Shown in pieces: positions 39,921-51,495 of a DNA stretch of 64,000 nt (position 1 is its first letter; each line of letters starts with the position of its first letter). Position numbers and translations under genes: made by a program. The DNA is from Caryophanales bacterium. Lineage in GTDB: Bacteria > Bacillota > Bacilli > Bacillales > Bacillaceae_J. The notes under the pieces are model-generated. The model saw nothing but the letters and a program-made list of their open reading frames with translations, searched no databases and was not told the origin of the DNA. The DNA is taken from the NCBI GenBank assembly GCA_012840465.1, contig DULJ01000067.1, positions 101,957 through 165,956 on the forward strand. Reading direction: 5' to 3'.

Positions 39921-41399
39921 ATGGAGCTAAAATCTTTACTTTCATGTTTAACGCATTATAAACAACTACAAATTGGAAATCCTCTTATTTCATCCATTGA
40001 AATGGATTCAAGACAGGTCCAGGCTGGTAGCTTATTTGTCTGCATTAATGGATTTACAGTTGATGGCCATGATTTCATGGAGCAGGCTATTCTTAATGGG
40101 GCAAGTGCGATCCTAGCCGAGCGTGAATTACATAATCGCGATATAGAGGTCCCTTATATTGTCGTAAGTGATACCAAAAGAGCATTGGCGCAGTTGGCCG
40201 ATTATTTTTATAATCAACCCACAAGAAAACTACGTTTAATTGGTGTCACGGGTACAAATGGAAAGACGACAACGACCCATATTATTGATGAAATATTTAA
40301 AGCGAATGGTGAACTGACCGGTCTAATCGGTACAATGTATATCAAAATTGGCAATCAAATAATCGATGTTAAAAATACAACACCGGAATCGTTGGTATTA
40401 CAAAAAACATTTAGTGATATGGTTGAACATAAGGTTACCACAGCAACTATGGAGGTGTCTTCCCATGCACTTGATATGGGTCGAGTTCGGGGCTGTGATT
40501 ATGATATTGCTGTATTCACCAATCTCACTCAAGATCATTTAGATTATCATAAAACAATGGAAGAGTATGCCTATGCTAAGGGAATTTTATTTGCCCAACT
40601 TGGCAGCACTATTAATTATGAGAAGCCTAAGTTTGCCATTGTAAACAATGATGACTCAGTTTCAGAGCTGTATAAGAAGCTGACGGCAGGTGCCCAAATC
40701 TTAACCTATGGAATAGATTCTGAAAGTGATGTGAGGGCTACTAATATCACTATGAGTGGGCAAGGTACTACGTTTACCTTAACAACACCTGTCGGGGAAG
40801 CTCGAATTTCAATGGGACTTGTTGGAAAATTTAGTGTTTATAATGTATTAGCAGCTATAAGTACTACGATTGCAGCGAAAGTTCCATTCGAGGTTATTAT
40901 CGACATGGTTCATAAGATGGAAGGTGTAGCAGGTAGGTTTGAATTGGTGAATGAAAATCAAGACTACACTGTGATCGTAGATTATTCCCATACACCGGAT
41001 AGTTTAGAAAACGCCTTAACAACAGTCAAACAATTTGCTAAAGGAAAAGTGTATGTCATTGTAGGCTGTGGAGGAGACCGTGATAAAACAAAACGTCCAA
41101 TTATGGCGCGAATTGCTGTGGAAAATAGTGACGAGGCTATATTTACCTCCGACAATCCAAGAACAGAGGATCCAGTCCAAATCCTAAAGGACATGGAAGC
41201 CGGCGTTCAAGGTGAGCATTATCAGGTTTTTGCTGATCGGAAAAAAGCGATTTATTATGCAGTTGGCAACGCTCGGAAAGATGATATTATTTTAATTGCC
41301 GGTAAAGGGCATGAAACCTATCAGATTATCGGCAAAGAGGTGCTTGACTTTGACGACCGCAAAATAGCACGAGAGGCGATAAAGGGGCGAGGTAAATGA
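39921..41399 (+). CDS. murE: UDP-MurNAc-L-Ala-D-Glu:meso-DAP ligase
   Basis: [22 protein letters not shown] (DAP-specific DNPR motif). Confidence 0.96.
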   Translation: MELKSLLSCLTHYKQLQIGNPLISSIEMDSRQVQAGSLFVCINGFTVDGHDFMEQAILNGASAILAERELHNRDIEVPYIVVSDTKRALAQLADYFYNQPTRKLRLIGVTGTNGKTTTTHIIDEIFKANGELTGLIGTMYIKIGNQIIDVKNTTPESLVLQKTFSDMVEHKVTTATMEVSSHALDMGRVRGCDYDIAVFTNLTQDHLDYHKTMEEYAYAKGILFAQLGSTINYEKPKFAIVNNDDSVSELYKKLTAGAQILTYGIDSESDVRATNITMSGQGTTFTLTTPVGEARISMGLVGKFSVYNVLAAISTTIAAKVPFEVIIDMVHKMEGVAGRFELVNENQDYTVIVDYSHTPDSLENALTTVKQFAKGKVYVIVGCGGDRDKTKRPIMARIAVENSDEAIFTSDNPRTEDPVQILKDMEAGVQGEHYQVFADRKKAIYYAVGNARKDDIILIAGKGHETYQIIGKEVLDFDDRKIAREAIKGRGK

Positions 41400-42757
41400 A
41401 ACTCTCGTTAGGTGAGATTGCTGAAATATTTCCAGCGAATATGGGAGCGAAAGATAGCGATATTTTTATACAGGAAATTACAACCGATAGTCGTAAACAA
41501 GTGAGTAAAGGAATGTTCGTTCCGATCGTTGGAGATCAATTTGATGGTCATGACTTTATTAAAGACGCCATCAATAGTGGCGCAATTGCAGGCCTTTGGC
41601 AGGAACATAAAGAAGTACCGTCCTTTATACCTACCGATTTTCCATTGTTCTTTGTAAAAGATACAATCGAAGGGCTGCAGCAGCTTGCTAAATTATATTT
41701 GCAGAAGATTAACCCGATTGTCATTGGTATTACCGGATCTAATGGGAAAACAACAACAAAGGATTTAGTTTTTTCCGTCTTGCAAAAGAAATATAACACT
41801 TATAAGACTCAAGGTAATTTTAATAATCACATCGGCTTGCCGTTAACGCTTGTTTCGATGCCTGAAAATACGGAAGTCGTTATTTTAGAAATGGGAATGA
41901 GTAATTTTGGGGAAATTTCACTTTTGAGTAGACTTTCTAATCCTGATTATGCGATTATTACAAACATTGGAGAATCACATATTGAGTTTTTAGGCAGCCG
42001 TGCCGGTATTGCGAAGGCAAAGCTTGAAATTATCGATGGCATGAAGCCAATCGGAAAGATCATTGTAGATGGAGATGAACCATTACTTTCCACCATTGAA
42101 AAAGGACCTTTAGTCATTCGATGTGGATTTAATCCCGATAATGATCTGTTAATAAGCAATGTGAAATTTGAGAATGATCATCATTATTTTATCGTTAACG
42201 GGAATCAGTTTGAACTTTCCCTTCTTGGTAGGCATAATGTGAAGAATGCCAGCTATGCGATTGCCCTAGCAATGGAATTAGCTGTGCCGATCGAAGCCGT
42301 TAAGAAAGGGTTAGAAAAGATAGAATTAACCGGAATGCGGCTTGAACGAATGATTGGAAAAAAGGGTGCCTTGATTATTAATGATGCTTATAATTCCAGT
42401 CCTACCTCAATGAAAGCAGCTATTGATACGATTAAGGATTATCAACAATATGATAGAAAAGTTTTGGTATTGGGAGATATGTACGAACTTGGTCCTAATG
42501 AAGAAGAACTGCATCGCAGTGTTGCCGATGTTATTAATGAACCGATCACAGATGTAATTGCGATTGGTGAAAAAGGGAAATGGATTGCGGATGAAATACG
42601 AGAGCGGGAAATTCCTGTACATGTTTATAGTTTCCTTAGAAAAGAGGAAGCTTTGCCTTTTATAACAGAAATATTGTCTCCAGAGGCTGTCCTTTTATTT
42701 AAAGCATCAAGAGGGGCGAAGCTTGAATCTTTAGTTAACGAATTAAAACAACAATAG
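41396..42757 (+). CDS. murF: UDP-MurNAc-tripeptide:D-Ala-D-Ala ligase MurF
   Basis: [30 protein letters not shown]; overlaps murE by 4 bp. Confidence 0.95.
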   Translation: MKLSLGEIAEIFPANMGAKDSDIFIQEITTDSRKQVSKGMFVPIVGDQFDGHDFIKDAINSGAIAGLWQEHKEVPSFIPTDFPLFFVKDTIEGLQQLAKLYLQKINPIVIGITGSNGKTTTKDLVFSVLQKKYNTYKTQGNFNNHIGLPLTLVSMPENTEVVILEMGMSNFGEISLLSRLSNPDYAIITNIGESHIEFLGSRAGIAKAKLEIIDGMKPIGKIIVDGDEPLLSTIEKGPLVIRCGFNPDNDLLISNVKFENDHHYFIVNGNQFELSLLGRHNVKNASYAIALAMELAVPIEAVKKGLEKIELTGMRLERMIGKKGALIINDAYNSSPTSMKAAIDTIKDYQQYDRKVLVLGDMYELGPNEEELHRSVADVINEPITDVIAIGEKGKWIADEIREREIPVHVYSFLRKEEALPFITEILSPEAVLLFKASRGAKLESLVNELKQQ

Positions 42758-42830
42758 GTGTCAGCTTTGTTTAGCAAGGGTGTCTGACACCCATAAAGAA
42801 TTTTTTTTGCAGAAGAAGGGGGGCTTTGGG

Positions 42831-43805
42831 ATGCTTGAACGAAGTATGTTGATGACGATTATCATGGCTTTTCTAATTGCTGCACTATTATCACCAATTA
42901 TGATACCATTTTTACGTCGCTTGAAATTCGGGCAAAGTATTCGTGAAGAAGGGCCAAAATCTCATCAGAAAAAATCTGGGACACCGACAATGGGCGGTGT
43001 GATGATTTTAGTTTCAATTATAATTACAACTTTAGTGATGACGGGTAAGTTTGCAACTCCGACGATGGAAGTTTATTTACTTCTATTTGTAACGATAGGA
43101 TATGGAATTATTGGTTTTCTAGATGATTTTATTAAAGTTGTGATGAAAAGAAATCTTGGATTAACCTCCAGACAAAAGCTGTTAGGTCAGCTAGTGGTTG
43201 CTATTATTTTCTTTTATTTTTTAAACAAAATGGGCTTTTCTACATATATTAAGATTCCTGGAACAGAACTTTCGGTTGATATTGGATGGACTTATATCAT
43301 TCTACTTGTCTTTATGCTTGTGGGAGCGTCTAATGCGGTAAATTTAACAGACGGTCTAGATGGGTTATTAGCTGGTACGGCTGCTATTTCCTTCGGAACA
43401 TTTGCTATTTTGGCTTGGAATGCATCCCAATATGAAGTCGCTATTTTTTCAGTTGCGGTCGTAGGAGCTGTATTAGGTTTCTTAGTATTTAATGCACATC
43501 CGGCCAAGGTATTTATGGGGGATACCGGGTCTTTGGCACTTGGGGGTGCCATTGCTGCAGTTGCAATCCTGCTTAAATTGGAAGTATTGCTTGTCATTAT
43601 TGGCGGTGTTTTTGTAATCGAAACATTATCGGTTATTATACAAGTAATATCCTTTAAAACAACAGGAAAACGGGTATTCAAAATGAGCCCTTTACATCAT
43701 CATTACGAGCTGGTTGGTTGGTCAGAATGGCGTGTCGTTACAACCTTTTGGTTTATCGGGCTTTTGTTTGCATGTATCGGAATTTATTTAGAGGTGTGGA
43801 TTTAA
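42831..43805 (+). CDS. mraY: Phospho-N-acetylmuramoyl-pentapeptide transferase
   Basis: [35 protein letters not shown]; start chosen at ATG after GGGGGG. Confidence 0.96.
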   Translation: MLERSMLMTIIMAFLIAALLSPIMIPFLRRLKFGQSIREEGPKSHQKKSGTPTMGGVMILVSIIITTLVMTGKFATPTMEVYLLLFVTIGYGIIGFLDDFIKVVMKRNLGLTSRQKLLGQLVVAIIFFYFLNKMGFSTYIKIPGTELSVDIGWTYIILLVFMLVGASNAVNLTDGLDGLLAGTAAISFGTFAILAWNASQYEVAIFSVAVVGAVLGFLVFNAHPAKVFMGDTGSLALGGAIAAVAILLKLEVLLVIIGGVFVIETLSVIIQVISFKTTGKRVFKMSPLHHHYELVGWSEWRVVTTFWFIGLLFACIGIYLEVWI

Positions 43806-45164
43806 TTGAAAACAACAATAGAGTATCAAGATAAAAGCATATTAGTATTAGGTTTAGCTAAAAGCGGATTTGCAGCAGCGAAGATTTTAACACAATTAGG
43901 TGCGATCGTTACAGTAAATGACCAAAAGCCGATAGACAACAGTCCTGAACTTCAAGAACTTCACAACTTAAATATTGAAGTAATTGGAGGCGGTCATCCG
44001 CCCGATATACTGGAACGCCATTTTGATTTAGTTGTAAAGAACCCTGGAATTCCATATAGTAATCCAGTCTTACAAAAAGCGCAGGAGAAGGCGATTCCCA
44101 TTATTACTGAAGTTGAAATTGCCTATCATATTTCCGAAGCAGAGATTATCGGAATTACCGGTTCTAATGGAAAGACGACGACAACGACCTTAATCTATGA
44201 AATATTAAAGGAAGGACAAAAAAATCCGCTTATTTCAGGGAATATCGGAACCGTTGCCTGTGAAGTAGCTGCAAAAACATCTAAGGATGAAGTACTTGTG
44301 ATGGAGCTTTCATCTTTTCAGTTGATGGGTACGAAAAACTTCAAGCCTAGAATTTCAGTTTTATTAAACATCTTTAACACCCATTTGGACTATCACGGAA
44401 CGAAGGCGGAATATGGTAAAGCAAAAGCAAACATTTTTAAAAACCAAACCGAACAGGACTATGTAGTTGTGAATGCTGACGATCCGTTTGTGATGGAATT
44501 AGTAAAAGATACTAATGCAACCATTGTACCGTTTTCTCTGACAAAGAAAAAAGAAAATGGTGCCTATATTAAAAACGGACAAATCATTTTTAAAAGTGAG
44601 CCGATTATCGATATTGCCGATATCGTATTACCTGGCAGGCATAATTTAGAAAATATTTTGGCGACTATTGCCGCAGTTAAGCTTTATGGAGTTTCAAATG
44701 AGGCGATTAAAAAGGTGCTGCAAACTTTTACTGGTGTTAAGCATCGTTTACAATATATAGAAACGATAAATGGGCGGAAAATTTTTAATGATTCAAAAGC
44801 GACAAATATATTAGCAACCCAAACGGCTATTGCCGCTTTCTCTGAACCAATCCTATTACTTGCAGGCGGTTTGGACCGTGGGAATAGCTTTGATGAATTA
44901 ATTCCAAGTTTAAAGAAAGTAAAGGGCGTCATTGCTTTTGGGCAAACAGCTGATAAAATTTTGGATGCAGCAAGAGAAGCGGGGATTAATCTCTTAAAAC
45001 GTGTCGATAATGTGGAAAAGGCAGTAATAGCAGCCTATGACATGTCTAGTGAAGGTGACGTCATATTATTATCACCTGCATGTGCCAGCTGGGATCAGTT
45101 CAAAACATTTGAACAGCGGGGAGACATGTTTGTAGAATCTGTGCATAAACTTAAGGTAGACTAG
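43806..45164 (+). CDS. murD: UDP-MurNAc-L-alanine:D-glutamate ligase
   Basis: [34 protein letters not shown]. Confidence 0.96.
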   Translation: MKTTIEYQDKSILVLGLAKSGFAAAKILTQLGAIVTVNDQKPIDNSPELQELHNLNIEVIGGGHPPDILERHFDLVVKNPGIPYSNPVLQKAQEKAIPIITEVEIAYHISEAEIIGITGSNGKTTTTTLIYEILKEGQKNPLISGNIGTVACEVAAKTSKDEVLVMELSSFQLMGTKNFKPRISVLLNIFNTHLDYHGTKAEYGKAKANIFKNQTEQDYVVVNADDPFVMELVKDTNATIVPFSLTKKKENGAYIKNGQIIFKSEPIIDIADIVLPGRHNLENILATIAAVKLYGVSNEAIKKVLQTFTGVKHRLQYIETINGRKIFNDSKATNILATQTAIAAFSEPILLLAGGLDRGNSFDELIPSLKKVKGVIAFGQTADKILDAAREAGINLLKRVDNVEKAVIAAYDMSSEGDVILLSPACASWDQFKTFEQRGDMFVESVHKLKVD

Positions 45165-45215
45165 TCCTCTTAAAGATTTTACTGCATAGAAAAAAGCGAT
45201 TGAGGTGTCGGAAAG

Positions 45216-46316
45216 TTGCAGAATAAAAAATCCCCGCCTGATTTTATTCTTATTCTTGCTACTTTGTCCCTTTTAGCTGTAGGGATGATTATGGTTTATA
45301 GTGCAAGTGCTATTTGGGCCAATTTTAAGTTTGATGATTCCTTCTTTTTTGCAAAAAGACAGCTATTATTTGCAGGAGTAGGGGTTATTGCAATGTTTGC
45401 CATTATGAATGTTGATTATTGGACATGGCGAACGTGGTCTAAAGTAATCTTACTCGTATGTTTCTTATTATTAATTGCTGTCTTGATTCCCGGGGTTGGG
45501 CTTGTTCGTGGAGGAGCACGCAGCTGGCTGGGAATAGGAGCTTTTTCGATACAACCTTCAGAGTTTATGAAGATAGCGATGATCGCATTCTTAGCGAAAT
45601 TTTTATCGGAAAATCAAAAGCTTATTACATCTTTTCGAAAAGGATTAGTTCCTTCTTTATCATTAGTTTTTTTGGCATTTGGTCTAATCATGTTGCAGCC
45701 TGATTTAGGTACAGGCGTTGTGATGGTTGGAACCTGTGTTGTCATGATTTATGTAGCTGGAGCTAAGATCAGTCATTTTATGGGCTTAGGGTTACTAGGG
45801 GTCCTTGGCTTTGTAGGTCTGATTGCTTCAGCACCTTATCGAATGAAACGGATTACTGCTTTCCTAGACCCATGGCAGGATCCTTTAGGAAGTGGCTTTC
45901 AAATTATCCAATCCTTGTATGCGATCGGTCCTGGCGGATTGCTTGGAATTGGACTTGGTCAGAGCAGACAAAAGCATTATTATTTACCTGAACCACAAAC
46001 CGACTTTATTTTTTCAATATTGGCGGAGGAACTTGGGTTTATCGGCGGTACGTTTGTAATCTTACTTTTTAGTTTACTATTATGGCGTGGTGTTAGAATT
46101 GCACTAGGAGCCCCTGATTTATTCGGAAGCTTTTTAGGAATAGGCATCATTGCAATGATTGCTATTCAAGTGAGCATTAATATAGGGGTTGTAACAGGAC
46201 TTATGCCGGTAACGGGTATAACACTTCCATTTTTAAGTTATGGTGGGTCATCGTTAACGTTAATGTTAATGGCAGTGGGTGTCCTCTTAAATATTAGTCG
46301 ATACGCCAGGTATTAA
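45216..46316 (+). CDS. spoVE: Stage V sporulation protein E (SEDS family)
   Basis: SEDS motifs MLQPDLGTGVVM, LPEPQTDFIFSILAEELGF, LPFLSYGGSS; between murD and murG. Confidence 0.93.
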   Translation: MQNKKSPPDFILILATLSLLAVGMIMVYSASAIWANFKFDDSFFFAKRQLLFAGVGVIAMFAIMNVDYWTWRTWSKVILLVCFLLLIAVLIPGVGLVRGGARSWLGIGAFSIQPSEFMKIAMIAFLAKFLSENQKLITSFRKGLVPSLSLVFLAFGLIMLQPDLGTGVVMVGTCVVMIYVAGAKISHFMGLGLLGVLGFVGLIASAPYRMKRITAFLDPWQDPLGSGFQIIQSLYAIGPGGLLGIGLGQSRQKHYYLPEPQTDFIFSILAEELGFIGGTFVILLFSLLLWRGVRIALGAPDLFGSFLGIGIIAMIAIQVSINIGVVTGLMPVTGITLPFLSYGGSSLTLMLMAVGVLLNISRYARY

Positions 46317-46346
46317 CTTTATTCACCTAAATCTGAATAAAGTTAA
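46313..46346. repeat. 13-bp inverted repeat, family C copy, overlapping the spoVE stop
   Basis: TTAACTTTATTCA-(8)-TGAATAAAGTTAA then TGCCTCCG. Confidence 0.75.
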
Positions 46347-46423
46347 TGCCTCCGATTTTCAAAGGTTGTGACTTAATTAAGATTGACATTCTATCCATTT
46401 TTAGATGTAATATAAGGAGCTAA

Positions 46424-46453
46424 AACCCTGTGAAAACAGGGTTATCTTTTTTT
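46424..46453 (+). terminator. Intrinsic terminator downstream of spoVE
   Basis: AACCCTG-TGAAAA-CAGGGTT-ATCTTTTTTT. Confidence 0.75.
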
Positions 46454-46462
46454 AAAACATTG

Positions 46463-46617
46463 TCTAGCGCAAGCAGCCTATCGCCTCGCAAACTTCAGGT
46501 CTTCTCCCTACGATAAGTCAACTAAGAATTGCTAACGCAATTCAAGTTTCCTTTATCTTAAGACCGAAGACCCTCCAGTTTGTACGGCGATGAGCAAGGC
46601 GCTTGTGCTTTTCTAAT
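46463..46617 (-). repeat. Interspersed repeat, family A long copy (inverted) with structured module 46512-46557
   Basis: Reverse complement contains GATAAAGGAAAC-[GAATTGC GTTA GCAATTC]-GTTGACTTATCGTAGGGAGA. Confidence 0.8.
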
Positions 46618-46630
46618 AAGGGGGATGACC

Positions 46631-47722
46631 ATGAGAATTTTAGTCAGTGGCGGAGGAACAGGTGGTCATATTTATCCGGCAATTGCATTTATTAAAGAGG
46701 TTAAAAAACATCAACCAGACGCTGAATTTTTATATATCGGAACGGATAGAGGTTTAGAGAAATCAATCGTTGAACGAGAAAAGATTCCGTTTAAATCAAT
46801 TGAAATTACCGGGTTTAAGAGGAAATTGTCGTTCGAAAATATTAAAACAATTATCCGCTTTCTAAAAGGAACATCATTAAGTAAAAAGTATATCAAAGAA
46901 TTTAAGCCTGATGTAGTGTTAGGAACTGGAGGCTATGTATGCGGACCAGTTGTCTATGCTGCAGCTAAGCTTAACATTCCAACAATAATTCATGAACAAA
47001 ACAGTGTTCCAGGTTTAACAAATAAATTTTTGAGCAAATATGTTGATAAGGTGGCTCTTTGTTTCGAAGAGGCGAGTCAATATTTCCCCAAAGGAAAAAC
47101 GATATTAACCGGAAACCCAAGGGCGTCTGAAGTTATCGGCAATGATGGCAATAAAGGAAAAAAATCCGTTGGCCTTGATCCAACGAAAAAAGTCGTGCTA
47201 ATTGTAGGTGGGAGCAGGGGGGCGAAGCCCATAAATGACGCCTTTATCGAAGTGTTGCCAAAAGTTCACGAAAAAAATTATCAAGTACTATATGTGACCG
47301 GTGACGTTCATTATCAAAATGTTCTTAAGGAAGTAAACAAAGTAGGAAACCTGGACAATGTTATTATCAAACCTTTTCTACATAACATGCCCGAGGTTTT
47401 AGCTGGAGTTGATTTAATTGTGGCTAGAGCGGGGGCAACAACTTTAGCGGAGATTACAGCACTTGGAATTCCAAGCATTTTGATCCCAAGCCCCTATGTT
47501 ACTAACAATCATCAAGAAAAAAATGCGCGGGCACTTGGTGATAACGGAGCAGCTATCGTAAGATTGGAAAAAGAAATGAATGGCATCACTCTTTTACAAG
47601 ATATAGACAAAGTCCTTTTAAACGAAGAAACATTGCAGGAAATGAAACAATCCTCAGCGCGATTAGGAATCCCAACCGCCGCTAATAAACTGTATGATGT
47701 AATGAAACAATTAATCAAGTAA
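46631..47722 (+). CDS. murG: UDP-GlcNAc:lipid I GlcNAc transferase MurG
   Basis: [42 protein letters not shown]. Confidence 0.96.
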   Translation: MRILVSGGGTGGHIYPAIAFIKEVKKHQPDAEFLYIGTDRGLEKSIVEREKIPFKSIEITGFKRKLSFENIKTIIRFLKGTSLSKKYIKEFKPDVVLGTGGYVCGPVVYAAAKLNIPTIIHEQNSVPGLTNKFLSKYVDKVALCFEEASQYFPKGKTILTGNPRASEVIGNDGNKGKKSVGLDPTKKVVLIVGGSRGAKPINDAFIEVLPKVHEKNYQVLYVTGDVHYQNVLKEVNKVGNLDNVIIKPFLHNMPEVLAGVDLIVARAGATTLAEITALGIPSILIPSPYVTNNHQEKNARALGDNGAAIVRLEKEMNGITLLQDIDKVLLNEETLQEMKQSSARLGIPTAANKLYDVMKQLIK

Positions 47723-47790
47723 TCAATGACTTGCTTCGTACGTGTCAAGCCTACGTATCATAAACTAAAACAACGGAAAGGAGGGGCAAC

Positions 47791-48708
47791 ATGGAAAAGC
47801 TGAAAAAGAAGCTTGAGGAAGCAAATATCGGCAAGGTTTTAATAAATGAACCCTTAAAAAATCACACAACAATGAAAATTGGTGGCCCTGCCGATCTCTT
47901 TGTAGAACCCAAGAACGTGGAAAGTATAATTAAAGCAATCAAAATCATTCATGAAGAGGGAATTCCAATTACACCAATTGGGCGGGGCTCTAATTTACTT
48001 GTACTTGATGAAGGGATCCAAGGAGTCGTCTTAAAACTCGGAGAAGGACTAAATCACTTAGAGGTTAATGGAACCGAGGTTCGAGTGGGAGGTGGATACT
48101 CACTTGTCTCATTAGCTACCACAATCAGTAAACAGGGGCTCTCTGGTCTTGAATTTGCTGGTGGTATTCCAGGTTCTGTGGGTGGTGCAGTCTATATGAA
48201 TGCCGGTGCACATGGTTCTGATATTTCTAAAATCCTTGAAAAAGCGCTGATTGTTTTTCGGAATGGCGACTGTGAATGGCTTTCCAATCAGGAAATGAAC
48301 TATACTTATCGTACCTCTGTATTACAAAAGATAAGGCCTGGTATTGTAGTAGAGGCCGTTTTTCAACTAAAGGAAGGCGATAAGGTTACTATCGTTGATG
48401 AGATGCAAAAAAACAAAGATTATCGACGCGAAACACAGCCTTATAATTATCCTTGTGCTGGAAGTATTTTTCGCAATCCATTACCCCATTATGCGGGTCA
48501 ACTGGTAGAAAAAGCTGGATTAAAGGGCTATCAAATTGGCGGTGCAAAAGTATCTGAATTGCATGGTAACTTTATTGTTAACACAGGAAATGCTACAGCT
48601 GATGATGTATTAGCTCTAATCAAACATATTCAGAATGTGATCATGGAAAAGTTCGGTGTTGAAATGAAAACTGAGGTTGAAATTATTGGCAAAACTAAAC
48701 AGAAATAA
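47791..48708 (+). CDS. murB: UDP-N-acetylenolpyruvoylglucosamine reductase
   Basis: [39 protein letters not shown]. Confidence 0.96.
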   Translation: MEKLKKKLEEANIGKVLINEPLKNHTTMKIGGPADLFVEPKNVESIIKAIKIIHEEGIPITPIGRGSNLLVLDEGIQGVVLKLGEGLNHLEVNGTEVRVGGGYSLVSLATTISKQGLSGLEFAGGIPGSVGGAVYMNAGAHGSDISKILEKALIVFRNGDCEWLSNQEMNYTYRTSVLQKIRPGIVVEAVFQLKEGDKVTIVDEMQKNKDYRRETQPYNYPCAGSIFRNPLPHYAGQLVEKAGLKGYQIGGAKVSELHGNFIVNTGNATADDVLALIKHIQNVIMEKFGVEMKTEVEIIGKTKQK

Positions 48709-48748
48709 TAACAAAAACACGTAAACTTTGTTATAATAGAACCAAAAT

Positions 48749-48787
48749 CAATGCGCCTTAGCAAATACGCCAAGGCGCATTTGATTG
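48749..48787. repeat. Interspersed repeat, family B copy forming a hairpin
   Basis: ATGCGCCTT-AGCAAATACGCC-AAGGCGCAT. Confidence 0.75.
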
Positions 48788-48825
48788 TATTTTTTTGGTA
48801 TAAGTGCAGTGTGGGGGATTGTTAG

Positions 48826-49602
48826 ATGAAAAACAGTAAAATTATTGATATTGAGGATCGTATACCGAAACTAAAAGAGCAGCGCAAGCAAAAAGCAAAC
48901 AGAAGATTTATTATGTATATTTCTTTATTCTTTGTACTTGTTATCTTCATTCTTTATTTTCAATCCCCTTTAAGTAAAATTCAAACTATCCATATTTTAG
49001 GTAATATCCATGTCACGGACGAGGCGATAATAAACCTAAGTGGTATTGAAAAAGGGGCGAGCTTTTGGAAAATCGACCCTTCCGCAATTGTCAAAAAGGT
49101 TAATGAGCATGATGAAATATCACAGGTAGAAGTCATCCGAAAATTACCTAATCAATTACAAATTGTTGTAAGGGAACATTCTAGAGTTGCCTATTTAATT
49201 GAAGGTACATCCTATTATCCGATCTTAGAGACAGGGGAAATCCTTGAAAAGGATAAGTTGGAAAATATCCCGGCGGATGCACCTTTATTAATAAATTGGA
49301 AACAGAGTGAAGAGCTTCAAGAGATGGCAGCACAGCTTCGTAATGTGCCGGACAGCATTCTTAATCGGATTTCGGAAATTCACCTTACTCCGGAAGATAG
49401 TGATCCGCTTCATATCACCTTGTTTATGAATGATGGACAAGAGGTAAGTGCCACAATCCGCGGCTTTTCAGAAAAGATTAAAAATTATCCGATGATCATT
49501 GACCAGTTGACTGAAGGGCAATTTGGAGTCATCCACCTTGAAGTCGGTACCTATTTTAAGGCATATAAAAATGAGGGGGAAAAAAATGAAGGTGAACGGT
49601 AA
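48826..49602 (+). CDS. divIB: Cell division protein DivIB/FtsQ
   Basis: Single TM plus POTRA-like region IQTIHILGNIHVTDEAIINLSGI. Confidence 0.92.
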   Translation: MKNSKIIDIEDRIPKLKEQRKQKANRRFIMYISLFFVLVIFILYFQSPLSKIQTIHILGNIHVTDEAIINLSGIEKGASFWKIDPSAIVKKVNEHDEISQVEVIRKLPNQLQIVVREHSRVAYLIEGTSYYPILETGEILEKDKLENIPADAPLLINWKQSEELQEMAAQLRNVPDSILNRISEIHLTPEDSDPLHITLFMNDGQEVSATIRGFSEKIKNYPMIIDQLTEGQFGVIHLEVGTYFKAYKNEGEKNEGER

Positions 49603-50287
49603 ACATGTCGTTCTCTCATTCGTGGCTATTGTTTTAGGATTTTTAATTTCATTCTCCTATCAATTTACGAATAGTCATACTGGCACAGTTGCTGAAGGGA
49701 AGCAGTGGCAAAGAGAATTTGAGTATCGTGAAAAATTAATAAGATTGGAAGAAACGACAAAAAGTCTGCAACAGGAATTAACGGAAAAACAACAAAGTGT
49801 TCGTGAAATTGAGGCCAATTTTGCACAGCAGGAGAAGTCTTTTAAAACGTTAGTTGAAGACATTGAAAAACTACGTATGTTTGCTGGAGAAGTTCAGGTA
49901 AAAGGACCCGGCGTAGCTGTGACTTTAACTGATGCCTCTTACGTTAAGTTGGAGGACAATGCCAATAATTATATTGTCCATGAAGGACATGTTCATAAAG
50001 TGATCAATGAGCTTCGTACGGCTGGCGCAAAGGCTATTGCCATTAATGGGCAGAGGCTTGTTCAAAATAGTTATATAGCCTGTATTGGGCCAGTAATCAG
50101 TGTTGATGGCAATGAATACAATGCACCTTTTGTTATTTCCGCTATTGGTGACTCCGAAGTGTTATATAGCTCCTTAGTTATTCTACATGGGGTTCGTGAC
50201 CAGCTTGTTATGGATAATATTGAAGTGAAAATAGAAAAAAAGGGGGAACTAATTTTTGACCCATATTTTGAAGCAAAGGAAAGTTAA
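49586..50287 (+). CDS. ylxW: DUF881 family protein (YlxW)
   Basis: N-terminal TM, coiled coil, GPGVAVTLTDA...NELRTAGAKAIAINGQR. Confidence 0.88.
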   Translation: MKVNGKHVVLSFVAIVLGFLISFSYQFTNSHTGTVAEGKQWQREFEYREKLIRLEETTKSLQQELTEKQQSVREIEANFAQQEKSFKTLVEDIEKLRMFAGEVQVKGPGVAVTLTDASYVKLEDNANNYIVHEGHVHKVINELRTAGAKAIAINGQRLVQNSYIACIGPVISVDGNEYNAPFVISAIGDSEVLYSSLVILHGVRDQLVMDNIEVKIEKKGELIFDPYFEAKES

Positions 50288-50329
50288 ACAATTGTAAGGT
50301 TGCTGTGTAATGAAGGGTGATAGAAAAGA

Positions 50330-51058
50330 ATGAGGAGCAAAAGTAAAGTAACGCTAACAGTGATAACAGCAATATTGGGTTTTATGATGGCTATTCAATT
50401 TCAAACGATAAAAGAACCAGTTGTCCGGGATACAAGGGATATATGGGAAATTCGTGAAGCCATCGAGCATGAGCAGCGACTGATTTCAGAGCTGTATAAA
50501 GAAATAAGAACAAAGGAAGAGACATTAAGAAAATATGAAGAAACACCCCATAACAGTAAATATGAAGGAATAACGGAGCAACTTGAGGAATTAAAGCGAA
50601 AAATTGGATTAACTGAGCAAAAAGGCTCTGGAATAATTATAAAAATTAGTCCATCATTTAACCAATCCGTGATCGGACAACCATATCAAACTGTGCCACC
50701 TGATCTACTCATTCGACTGATCAATGAACTATACCGATATAAAGCATTGGCTGTTTCGGTTGATGATGAGAGAATTATTGTTACATCCCCAATCCGTGAT
50801 GTAAATGGTAAAACTTATATAAATAATACTCCACTTGGCCCTTTGCCAATTGAAATTAAGGTCATTGCCGAGAATGCTGAAAAACTGCATAATCAAATGC
50901 AGGTTTCGCAAATTGTCGATGAATTTTTTGCGTTAGAAAATTTGGAATTAACATCAACATTACAACAAGAGGTTACATTACCTGCTTATGATGGGGTTTT
51001 AAGAAATAAGTATATGCAACCTGTTGAACCTGTAAAATTAGAAAAGGGGAACAGTTAA
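50330..51058 (+). CDS. ylxX: DUF881 family protein (YlxX)
   Basis: Paralog of the upstream ORF; position before sbp. Confidence 0.87.
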   Translation: MRSKSKVTLTVITAILGFMMAIQFQTIKEPVVRDTRDIWEIREAIEHEQRLISELYKEIRTKEETLRKYEETPHNSKYEGITEQLEELKRKIGLTEQKGSGIIIKISPSFNQSVIGQPYQTVPPDLLIRLINELYRYKALAVSVDDERIIVTSPIRDVNGKTYINNTPLGPLPIEIKVIAENAEKLHNQMQVSQIVDEFFALENLELTSTLQQEVTLPAYDGVLRNKYMQPVEPVKLEKGNS

Positions 51059-51409
51059 ATGTGGTTACCGGTATTAGGTTTGTTAGTTGGTGCTTTATTA
51101 GGTTTACTAACTGATATACGCATACCTGATGAATACTCAAATTACCTTTCGATTGCGGTCTTGGCCGCATTGGATACTTTATTTGGCGGAATCAGGGCGC
51201 ATTTGCAAAATACTTATGATGATAAAGTGTTTGTTAGTGGTTTTTTCTCCAATATTTTACTTGCTGCAAGTTTATCTTTTCTAGGTGTACATCTTGGTGT
51301 AGACTTATACTTAGCCGCAGTATTCGCTTTTGGAGTACGCTTATTCCAAAATATTGCGGTTATCAGAAGACTACTTTTGTCGAAATGGTCAGCATCACAA
51401 GAAAAATAG
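51059..51409 (+). CDS. sbp: Small basic protein Sbp (DUF1290)
   Basis: GLLTDIRIPDEYSNYLSIAVLAALDTLFGGIRA. Confidence 0.9.
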   Translation: MWLPVLGLLVGALLGLLTDIRIPDEYSNYLSIAVLAALDTLFGGIRAHLQNTYDDKVFVSGFFSNILLAASLSFLGVHLGVDLYLAAVFAFGVRLFQNIAVIRRLLLSKWSASQEK

Positions 51410-51448
51410 AAAAAATTCTTATATTATTAAAGGGAAATAGTCATTCAT

Positions 51449-51495
51449 GTTGAATAATTTTAATGTTGAACAATTTTAAGTTGAACAATTTTAAA
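51449..51495 (+). repeat. Three tandem ~15-16-bp direct repeats upstream of ftsA
   Basis: GTTGAATAATTTTAAT/GTTGAACAATTTTAA/GTTGAACAATTTTAAA. Confidence 0.85.

Noticed and set aside
51449-51495. CRISPR array
   Set aside because: Three short AT-rich tandem units without spacers and no cas genes; no CRISPR array was seen anywhere in the window.
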